From Candidatus Altimarinota bacterium (GTDB lineage Bacteria > Patescibacteriota > Gracilibacteria > UM-FILTER-43-11), in assembly GCA_029934675.1 (NCBI GenBank), contig JAOZLT010000114.1, forward strand, positions 1 through 5,034: 5,034 nt of DNA, in the 5' to 3' direction. Under the pieces are notes generated by a model. The model did not search any database. It was not told the origin of the DNA and saw only the letters and a list, made by a program, of their open reading frames with translations. Below, piece by piece: positions 1 through 4,520 of the stretch. The translations under genes and the position numbers were made by a program. Numbering within the stretch: the first letter of the stretch is position 1; each line of letters begins with the position of its first letter.

Positions 1-1087
1 TACCCATAAGATGAGCATATTCTTCACTATCTTCAAGACGTAGAGTAATTTTACCTTTCATATACTCCTTTGCTTTAGTAAGTTCTTCTTCGCTTACTTT
101 TTCTTCAGTAATTTTTCGATATTCTTCCATAATCGCCTCAATTGCTAAATCAACTCTAGTCAAATCAACTCCGGCTGATGTAGAAAATGCTCCGGTATCA
201 GCATAATCATCTGTTGTGGTACGGATATAATAAGAAAGACCTTTTGCTTCGCGTACATTCATAAACATTCGAGAGCTCATATTTCCACCTAAAATCACAC
301 TCAAAATCTTTTCTACAAATTCATCATCATGGCGTGCAGGCAAGGCTTCTACACCTAATATAATATGAGCCTGCTCGGTTTTTTTGTCCTGTAAAATAAC
401 TTTTTCGCCAGTATCTTCTTTTTTATAAGGCAATGATTGAATAGTGCTTTTTGTATCCGCAAACGGGAAATATTTTTTAACCAATTCATCCACTTCTTCT
501 TCTGTGATATTACCGGCTACGGATATTACTGTATTATCTGGAGTATAAAGTGCATGTTTGTAGTCTTTCATCTGCTCGCGAGTAATGGCTTTAATTGTAT
601 CTTTTGTACCAATTTGATCCCAACCCATTGGCTGATCACCAAACATAATTCTCTCAAAATCCCACCCAACCTGATACATGGGGGTATCTTGATACATATT
701 GTATTCCTCTAATATTACTCCCCTCTCCTTTTCCATCTCTTCAGACGACAGGTTTGCATTTACCATCATATCTCCGATTACATCAAAGGCTACTTCTTTT
801 TGATTAGCTGAAAGCTTTACGTAATACCCAGTATATTCTTTGCCAGTAAAAGCATTAAAATCACCTCCTACAGAATCGATTGCGGAAGCCACTTCGGCAG
901 CATTCTTATACTTCTGTGCACCCTTGAAGAACATATGCTCAAGAAAGTGAGAAATGCCATTTATCTCTTTTGTCTCGTATCGTGAACCCGCACCTACTAA
1001 ACATAGTACAGTAACTGATTTTGTAGAGGATAATGGGGTTGTAATGATTTTAAGACCGTTTGGAAGTATTTTTAATTTATTCCTTAT
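1..1087 (-). CDS. M16 family zinc metallopeptidase (insulinase / processing-peptidase type), C-terminus cut by window edge
   Basis: This is a zinc-dependent peptidase of the M16 (pitrilysin/insulinase) family, which degrades or processes peptides. Counting from an ATA codon at 1085-1087, about 362 residues are visible. The inverted zinc motif HFLEH lies at residues 47-51 (bases 935-949). The third zinc ligand is Glu128, in ERGVILEEY, which fits the family HxxEHx76E spacing. The segments GGDFNAFTGKEYTGYY and, further on, GGNMSSRMF...REAKGLSYY are typical of the family. The bacterial single-domain form is about 420 residues, so about 55 C-terminal residues are probably missing. No signal peptide is seen, which suggests a cytoplasmic enzyme. 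The start is uncertain: the frame opens after a TGA at 1115-1117 and has no ATG, GTG or TTG until the Met just after the zinc motif (932-934). Homology to LPNGLKIIT-type N-termini places the true start near 1067-1087. It lies just downstream of the toxin gene and may be co-transcribed with it. The family call is firm; the substrate is unknown. Confidence 0.9.
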   Translation of the reverse strand, partial: MRNKLKILPNGLKIITTPLSSTKSVTVLCLVGAGSRYETKEINGISHFLEHMFFKGAQKYKNAAEVASAIDSVGGDFNAFTGKEYTGYYVKLSANQKEVAFDVIGDMMVNANLSSEEMEKERGVILEEYNMYQDTPMYQVGWDFERIMFGDQPMGWDQIGTKDTIKAITREQMKDYKHALYTPDNTVISVAGNITEEEVDELVKKYFPFADTKSTIQSLPYKKEDTGEKVILQDKKTEQAHIILGVEALPARHDDEFVEKILSVILGGNMSSRMFMNVREAKGLSYYIRTTTDDYADTGAFSTSAGVDLTRVDLAIEAIMEEYRKITEEKVSEEELTKAKEYMKGKITLRLEDSEEYAHLMG

Positions 1088-1100
1088 ATTTTGGTAAAGA

Positions 1101-1403
1101 TTATACGCAAGAAATCATAGCCGAACTACAATTATGGAGCAAGGTGGATAATTTATAAATATCCCGCCTATGCCCCACTGCATGAATGCAGATAGTCTGA
1201 TTTTCTTCAACATCAAAAAGAATTCTGTAATCACCTACACGAAAACGATATTGCCCGATTTTTGTATCCGTAATAGTTTCAGCAAAATCAAATAGATTTT
1301 CTTGATCTGCAAACCATAATAGCTTCTTTTTAATACGTCTTTGTACATTATGGTCAAGTTTCCTAATATCCTTTATTACACTTTTTGAAAATACTACTTT
1401 CAT
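1101..1403 (-). CDS. RelE/ParE-superfamily toxin of a type II toxin-antitoxin pair
   Basis: This 100-residue protein has the RelE/ParE toxin fold. The N-terminal strand MKVVFSKSVIKDIRKL is followed by two basic helices, then the conserved core GQYRFRVGDYRILFDVEE (residues 50-67) and ICIHAVGHRRDIYKL (71-85). RelE-type toxins cut ribosome-bound mRNA using basic residues of this core. Candidates here are Arg53, Arg55, Arg60, His78, Arg79, Arg80 and Tyr83. ParE-type relatives instead poison gyrase, and sequence alone does not separate the two. The family usually ends near the IYKL segment, so the last 15 residues (STLLHNCSSAMISCV) look like a non-conserved tail. The ATG overlaps the antitoxin TGA (ATGA, 1400-1403), so translation is probably coupled. 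The stop at 1101-1103 lies only about 14 bases before the M16 frame can begin. No good ribosome-binding site is visible, which again fits coupling. Confidence 0.88.
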   Translation of the reverse strand: MKVVFSKSVIKDIRKLDHNVQRRIKKKLLWFADQENLFDFAETITDTKIGQYRFRVGDYRILFDVEENQTICIHAVGHRRDIYKLSTLLHNCSSAMISCV

Positions 1404-1684
1404 ATATCAAATGCTTCATCTATATCTACTATGTGTCCTTTTTTATGCTCTTCACGTGACTTTGCAATTTTGGCTAAAAAACTAGGTGAAGTCAATGCTT
1501 CAAAGTCTTCTAAAAGTGATTCCCATAGCTTGATAGGTAAAAATACGCCGATACTCTCACTATTACGAACCACATTGTAATAATTGCCATTCTCCTTCGC
1601 CTTTTTTACTACGGAAGCGAACTGAGACTGAAAACGTTTGGTAGATATTATTTTTTGTGATGTCAAAAGTTGTACTGGGGTCAT
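1400..1684 (-). CDS. Phd/YefM-type antitoxin, partner of the downstream RelE-like toxin
   Basis: This 94-residue protein fits the Phd/YefM antitoxin layout. The N-terminal part, from about residue 11 to 62 (KIISTKRFQSQFASVVKKAK, then YYNVVRNSESIGVFLP and a helix WESLLEDFEAL), is the DNA-binding and dimerisation fold. The C-terminal part, about 68-94 (FLAKIAKSREEHKKGHIVDI and DEAF), is the usual mostly disordered segment that wraps the toxin. The length matches the family. Such antitoxins neutralise the toxin and, as a complex, repress their own promoter. It is the first gene of the minus-strand run and overlaps the toxin by four bases. The start at 1684 gives a full-length protein, although the sequence upstream (ACATTAAAAA) has no Shine-Dalgarno motif. 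Many homologues begin nearer the IISTKRF segment, so the first few residues are an ordinary variable extension. Confidence 0.85.
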   Translation of the reverse strand: MTPVQLLTSQKIISTKRFQSQFASVVKKAKENGNYYNVVRNSESIGVFLPIKLWESLLEDFEALTSPSFLAKIAKSREEHKKGHIVDIDEAFDI

Positions 1685-1703
1685 TTTTTAATGTTAATCA
1701 ATT

Positions 1704-1732
1704 AGTATACATATAGTTTATCAGAAAGTACA
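1704..1732 (-). promoter_or_regulatory. Possible promoter and operator of the toxin-antitoxin operon
   Basis: Read on the minus strand, TATACT (1704-1709) is a good -10 box. It lies about 20 bases before the antitoxin ATG, with a poor -35 candidate TGTACT (1727-1732) 17 bases upstream. Small dyads surround the -10: TAATcaATTA (1695-1704) and GTATAC (1705-1710). Antitoxins of this family bind short palindromes over their own promoter, so these are plausible operator half-sites. In a sequence this AT-rich such matches also arise by chance, so confidence is low. Confidence 0.35.
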
Positions 1733-1816
1733 TTAATTGTAAATCTATTTTAAGCCATTACGCCCCACTTAATTGCCATATATGAATGTATAAAAATTGA
1801 AATTCAGAAATATATT

Positions 1817-1858
1817 CAATCACTGAGATATAGTATTTACTGATTGAGACACATCTCA
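1817..1858. repeat. Two interleaved short inverted repeats
   Basis: CAATCA (1817-1822) pairs with TGATTG (1841-1846), and TGAGAT (1824-1829) pairs with ATCTCA (1853-1858). The arms interleave instead of nesting, so a transcript could form either hairpin or a pseudoknot. The second stem is followed on the plus strand by TTTTTTC, which looks like a weak plus-strand terminator, but no plus-strand gene lies upstream for it to serve. Apart from this element, the antitoxin promoter and the terminator, nothing is recognised in the 248-base spacer 1685-1932. Confidence 0.4.
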
Positions 1859-1873
1859 TTTTTTCTATATATA

Positions 1874-1909
1874 GGAAAAAGGCGCCGTTCCACGGATGTG
1901 GGGGCGCCT
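1874..1909 (-). terminator. Intrinsic terminator of the surface-protein gene
   Basis: A GC-rich hairpin has arms AGGCGCC (1880-1886) and GGCGCCT (1903-1909). A second helix inside the loop pairs CCAC (1890-1893) with GTGG (1898-1901). Read leftwards on the minus strand, the stem is followed by TTTTTCC, a U-tract. It begins 23 bases past the TAA of the surface-protein gene, where a rho-independent terminator is expected. It should also shield the toxin-antitoxin operon from read-through. Confidence 0.85.
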
Positions 1910-1932
1910 GATATAGGTAGGATTCTCTCGGA

Positions 1933-3915
1933 TTAGTTAGTAAGGGTATGAGCAGTGGGAAGTTTCCCTTCCCATTTGAGCCAATCCGCTGAGATCATAG
2001 AATGAAAATCTGCAGACCGATCAGACCACTTAACTGACTTAAGCTTTGTAGTAACCGTATCGCTAACAACAACACCAGTAAGGGTTGCATTTAGGTGGTA
2101 AGTTTGGCTAGCACCCGCAGAAACCGTTTCCTCCTGATTGAAGGTTACAGTGAGATTGATACCCACGTATTGGACATTTGCATTGATTACCAAACTCGAA
2201 CCTCTATACAGCTTAAAACTGCTGATTGGAGGAGTGTTAACAACCTCAAACACCATTCGTCCAAAGCCAATTGAGCCTGCGTTATCGGCAGAAACAGTGA
2301 ACGAATACAAGCCGTTCTCACCGTTAACCAACGTTGTGCTGGTAGAGGCTTTGACAAAGGTAGGAACTGATTTGCGGACGACGAAAGGGTTGACCGCCGA
2401 ACCGCTAGTGATGCTTGGAGTGTGAACTACCGTTAAGCTCATTCCTCCAACTGCCTCGAAGCTCGAGCTAGTGTTTCCACTATCTCTAACCCCGAGACGA
2501 AAAATTTTGCCAGAAAGGCTTTCGCCGACAACCGACATCAAACTGATGTCGGCATAAACTTCCAGAAAGCGATCCTGTCCACTTGGGACATAAAGCCCCA
2601 TATTGGACATTGTGATTTTTCCACCAGCCAAAGTCCCCGAACGTGTCTGGGCTACCCCGTTTACGTCGAGGTATTTGATGGTGACTTGCCTAACTGCAGC
2701 GGTTGCTACCGGAGTATCAAAAGCCCCAACAGCATCATTAATCACCGTCAGTTTATTAACGGTGAAGCTCTCACTCAACGCATGGAAACGATACTTTGCG
2801 ACTAGCACGTTGCTAGACCCGGCCACCGCGATTGCTCCGTCGGGATTTCCTTCAGAGAAAGCAGTGAGAGTACCAGCAAGAGGCTGGCGTAGCGCTGGGC
2901 TCTGGACATTAATGAGCAACTTAGCTACTTGCGCCCGGGTTACTATATCATTAGGCGCAAACTGACCAGTTAAACTACCGTCAGCATGTGTATACCCATT
3001 AATAATTGATTGATTGTAGGCAGAAAGAACATACTTATAATACCAGTCTGAAGGAGTCACATCAACAAATGGTGATGCTGGAGAAAGAGTGGTTGGAATC
3101 GCAAAAGCAATTACCAGCACTTTCATTGTGAAAGCCCGACTAGCACCATCGCTTGGACCAAAATTGCCAGTAAGATTACCCTGTGCGTCAGTATAACCAG
3201 AGATGATTCCTAGCTGTACTGCTGCCTCCACATAGCTGGAGTATTCGGAGGTGGCTGGAACATCATTAAAGGTTGGTACTGCTGGTGCCACATAATTTAC
3301 TAAGCCATTGGTTGACTTAATAACAAACTTTACTAACTCAGCACGTGTCAAAGCATCAGCTGGATGGAAATAGCCATCACCAACTTCAAATACGCCTTTA
3401 GCCAAAAGCTGTTCGACATACTCAAAGTACCATGTTTTACATGGCACGTCCTTGAACGAAGGAATGCAAGCTTCCCCTGCTACCGTTACCTCAGTGCCGT
3501 CAGCGCACGTGATTGTAATAGTACCATTCTGGTTATCTTTTATTGTGCAACCATTGGTGCCGTTTTTACCGTCGGTACCATCGTTACCGTTAACACCGTC
3601 CTTACCGTCGGCACCATCGTTACCGTCGTTACCGTTAGCGCCGTTAGTACCATTTGCACCATCGCTAAGAGTAATAGAAGTGCCATCTTCACAACTGATA
3701 GTTTTAGTACCATCACCATTACTAGTAACGGTACAAGTATTGCCATCGGTTCCATCTTGACCATTATGTATGGTGGCAGAAGTGCCATCTTCGCACAGAA
3801 TTGTGCTTGTCCCATCACCATTATCGGTGACAGAGCAGTTTCCACCATCCTGAGCGCCACAACCCGAAGTTATGGCAACTAGCAAAAATATAAACAGACC
3901 AATAACACTTTTCAT
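1933..3915 (-). CDS. Secreted SLH-domain surface (S-layer-like) protein with collagen-like and cysteine-pair repeats
   Basis: This 660-residue exported protein probably forms or decorates the cell-surface layer. Residues 1-18 are a signal peptide, with a lipobox-like ITSGC ending at Cys19. Thr at -3 is atypical, so lipidation is likely but not certain. Cysteine-pair repeats lie at 27-50 and 61-84, a Gly-X-Y stretch at 86-122, and a third cysteine-pair repeat at 123-146. Three SLH domains follow, at about 152-200, 214-270 and 282-336. They show F-DV starts, WY or YSSY segments, and TRAEL, SRAFT and TRAQV ends. SLH domains usually bind cell-wall polymers. Residues 340-660 are rich in beta strands, Thr, Ser and Val and contain no cysteine. 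The end (WSDRSADFHS...ADWLKWEGKLP) resembles a segment seen at the C-terminus of many CPR surface proteins. The upstream AGAAAGAGAAAGAACC is purine-rich but a poor Shine-Dalgarno. The gene is monocistronic: an intrinsic terminator follows and the next gene upstream is divergent. Its GC content is visibly higher than its neighbours'. Confidence 0.85.
   Translation of the reverse strand: MKSVIGLFIFLLVAITSGCGAQDGGNCSVTDNGDGTSTILCEDGTSATIHNGQDGTDGNTCTVTSNGDGTKTISCEDGTSITLSDGANGTNGANGNDGNDGADGKDGVNGNDGTDGKNGTNGCTIKDNQNGTITITCADGTEVTVAGEACIPSFKDVPCKTWYFEYVEQLLAKGVFEVGDGYFHPADALTRAELVKFVIKSTNGLVNYVAPAVPTFNDVPATSEYSSYVEAAVQLGIISGYTDAQGNLTGNFGPSDGASRAFTMKVLVIAFAIPTTLSPASPFVDVTPSDWYYKYVLSAYNQSIINGYTHADGSLTGQFAPNDIVTRAQVAKLLINVQSPALRQPLAGTLTAFSEGNPDGAIAVAGSSNVLVAKYRFHALSESFTVNKLTVINDAVGAFDTPVATAAVRQVTIKYLDVNGVAQTRSGTLAGGKITMSNMGLYVPSGQDRFLEVYADISLMSVVGESLSGKIFRLGVRDSGNTSSSFEAVGGMSLTVVHTPSITSGSAVNPFVVRKSVPTFVKASTSTTLVNGENGLYSFTVSADNAGSIGFGRMVFEVVNTPPISSFKLYRGSSLVINANVQYVGINLTVTFNQEETVSAGASQTYHLNATLTGVVVSDTVTTKLKSVKWSDRSADFHSMISADWLKWEGKLPTAHTLTN
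3478..3837 (-). repeat. Three cysteine-pair repeats interrupted by a collagen-like Gly-X-Y stretch (protein-level repeats)
   Basis: Within the surface protein, three 24-residue units share the pattern C-x-(V/I)-x-x-N-x-(D/N)-GT-x-TI-x-C-x-DGT-x-x-T. They lie at residues 27-50 (3766-3837), 61-84 (3664-3735) and 123-146 (3478-3549). The two cysteines are exactly 14 residues apart in every copy (27/41, 61/75, 123/137), which suggests a disulfide in each unit. Between units 2 and 3, residues 86-122 (3550-3660) form twelve perfect Gly-X-Y triplets plus a final Gly. The Y position is always Asn or Asp, and proline is absent. The DNA of this part is repetitive and prone to slippage. Confidence 0.85.
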
Positions 3916-3999
3916 GGTTCTTTCTCTTTCTGATGCCGTTTACCGACATCTAGATTTTTTCCACCTACACGGTATGTGTATGTAGAGTGTGTATATGTA

Positions 4000-4020
4000 A
4001 TTCTCTCATGTCGAGAGAAT
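4000..4020. repeat. Perfect 8-bp inverted repeat upstream of the surface-protein gene
   Basis: ATTCTCTC (4000-4007) and GAGAGAAT (4013-4020) are exact reverse complements around the 5-base loop ATGTC, 85 bases before the surface-protein ATG. On the minus strand a weak -35 TTGGAT (4019-4024) and a weak -10 TACATA (3994-3999) flank it with 19-base spacing, so the dyad would fill the promoter spacer. That is the geometry of MerR-type regulated promoters, but the boxes are poor and no regulator gene is in view. It may instead act as a hairpin in the 5' leader. Confidence 0.5.
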
Positions 4021-4108
4021 CCAAAAAATAAAACCCATCAAACCTGATAAAATAGTCTAAATCAATAGCTATAATAACAATGGTTTGATAAGGGATTCCT
4101 CGACATGA
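4006..4108. repeat. 103-bp imperfect palindrome in the divergent intergenic region
   Basis: The left arm at 4006-4022 (TCATGTCGAGAGAATCC) and the right arm at 4093-4108 (GGATTCCTCGACATGA) are reverse complements over 16 pairs with one bulged base. Inside them ATCAAACC (4037-4044) pairs with GGTTTGAT (4082-4089). The loop holds a perfect plus-strand TATAAT (4070-4075). The left arm overlaps the 4000-4020 hairpin, so the two structures cannot form at once. It could be a small non-autonomous mobile element, a large operator, or a leader-RNA switch for the minus-strand gene. No target-site duplication was recognised at its ends. Confidence 0.6.
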
Positions 4109-4248
4109 ACAATAATGTAAAAGAACAGTTTTTTGAGCTTATTCCTAAAAATTGAAAAAAGCTAGATTATGTTACAATATTTTTATTATTTTGTCAATAC
4201 CATTTGTCGGTATTTTCGACAACACTTTTTACTCTATTTTTCGCATAA
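4105..4248 (+). pseudogene. Possible degenerate small ORF broken by an in-frame TGA
   Basis: An ATG at 4105 opens 16 codons (MNNNVKEQFFELIPKN), then a TGA at 4153-4155. A further 30 sense codons (beginning KKLDYVTIFLLF) run to a TAA at 4246-4248. A perfect TATAAT at 4070-4075 and an AAGGG at 4090-4094 sit at roughly suitable distances upstream. The first 16 residues look protein-like, and a TGG-to-TGA change would give one 47-residue reading frame. I do not recognise a family. An open stretch of this size can occur by chance in AT-rich DNA, so this is a weak call. Confidence 0.2.
4191..4222. repeat. Nested hairpin
   Basis: TTGTC (4191-4195) pairs with GACAA (4218-4222). Directly inside, AATACC (4196-4201) pairs with GGTATT (4209-4214) around the loop ATTTGTC, with a three-base bulge (TTC) on the right side. 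This makes eleven pairs in all. Its role is unknown. It lies between the possible dead small ORF and the rsmH promoter, and has no clear U-tract on either strand. Confidence 0.4.
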
Positions 4249-4262
4249 CTGAACCATTTTTT

Positions 4263-4296
4263 TGTTCATGTTTGACATAGTGTCTAAAGTTGAACA
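4263..4296. repeat. Imperfect dyad just upstream of the rsmH promoter
   Basis: TGTTCA (4263-4268) pairs with TGAACA (4291-4296), and inside it TTTGACA (4271-4277) pairs with TGTCTAAA (4281-4288) with one bulge, around a three-base centre TAG. The dyad ends 12 bases before the proposed -35 box, where activator or repressor sites are often found. A direct repeat, CAAATTTTGT, starts at its edge (4297-4306) and recurs across the -35 and spacer (4314-4323). A regulator-binding role is inference. Confidence 0.4.
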
Positions 4297-4308
4297 CAAA
4301 TTTTGTTA

Positions 4309-4337
4309 TTGACCAAATTTTGTATACAAACTATTGT
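4309..4337 (+). promoter_or_regulatory. Probable sigma-70-type promoter of rsmH with a palindromic spacer
   Basis: TTGACC (4309-4314, five of six consensus bases) and TATTGT (4332-4337, four of six) are separated by exactly 17 bases. The spacer contains the perfect 12-base palindrome TTTGTATACAAA (4319-4330), a good operator candidate. Transcription would begin near 4344 and give a leader of roughly 175 bases before the rsmH ATG. This is the best promoter match on the plus strand upstream of the gene. Confidence 0.5.
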
Positions 4338-4340
4338 GTG

Positions 4341-4354
4341 TCTGCAAGCGCAGA
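4341..4354 (+). other. Short hairpin at the predicted 5' end of the rsmH leader
   Basis: TCTGC (4341-4345) and GCAGA (4350-4354) form a perfect five-pair stem with the tetraloop AAGC. It falls at the predicted transcription start, so it might cap and stabilise the 5' end of the mRNA, or it might be a coincidental dyad. Confidence 0.3.
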
Positions 4355-4356
4355 AA

Positions 4357-4495
4357 ATCGAATATCGAAATAACGAAATTCGAAACAAATTCTAAGCACA
4401 AAAACTAAATGTTTAAAACAAAAATACCAAATAATAGACCAAGTTAGTTAATTCTGATTTTGGTATTTTTTCAAAATTTAGATTTCGAGTTTCGG
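4357..4495. repeat. TCGAA-rich imperfect palindrome in the rsmH leader, resembling a dispersed CPR repeat
   Basis: The left side is built of TCGAA and CGAAA words (from ATCGAATATCGAAA to about 4386). The right side mirrors it with TTTCGAGTTTCGG (4483-4495). CGAAAC (4381-4386) pairs with GTTTCG (4489-4494), and AAATTCTAA (4387-4395) partly pairs with TTTAGATTT. At the centre a 12-pair stem joins 4420-4431 (AAAAATACCAAA) to 4459-4470, ending in a run of six T (4466-4471). The central stem plus T-run could act as a weak terminator or attenuator on the plus strand. From memory, similar TCGAA-rich palindromes recur between genes in Parcubacteria-like genomes; copy number cannot be tested here. Confidence 0.5.
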
Positions 4496-4520
4496 CTTTA
4501 AGCAACATTAACACCTAGAA

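Noticed and set aside
437..712. Plus-strand 91-codon open frame
   Set aside because: It lies antisense to well-conserved M16 sequence and its translation is low-complexity Phe/Ile/Cys-rich, typical of a shadow frame.
2138..2965. Two plus-strand open frames opposite the surface-protein gene
   Set aside because: They are antisense to clear coding sequence, have no recognisable domains and no ribosome-binding site.
3550..3660. Short periodic DNA resembling a tandem repeat or CRISPR-like array
   Set aside because: The 9-base periodicity is fully explained by Gly-X-Y codons (mostly GGT plus Asn/Asp/Thr codons); there are no spacers or repeat units of CRISPR length.
3364..3882. Overlapping plus- and minus-strand frames rich in Val, Thr, Pro and Ser or Met repeats
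   Set aside because: These are other-frame readings of the Gly-X-Y and cysteine-pair repeat DNA; their repetitiveness mirrors the real gene and carries no independent support.
3965..3985. Hairpin CTACA/TGTAG or TACAC/GTGTA in the surface-protein leader
   Set aside because: The arms are only five pairs, lie in a TGTA-rich simple stretch and compete with each other; this is expected by chance in such sequence.
4105..4248. Use of TGA as a sense codon (as in Gracilibacteria and Absconditabacteria)
   Set aside because: TGA correctly ends the antitoxin with an ATGA overlap, Trp and Gly are encoded normally in the other genes, and no intact gene here needs TGA as sense.
4420..4471. Strong intrinsic terminator on the plus strand
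   Set aside because: The stem has only two or three GC pairs and a 27-base loop, and no plus-strand gene ends upstream; it is better described as part of the palindromic repeat with possible attenuator action.
3916..4520. tRNA or other structured RNA gene in the divergent spacer
   Set aside because: No cloverleaf, T-loop GTTCRANNC pattern or known riboswitch core was recognised; the dyads do not combine into such a fold.
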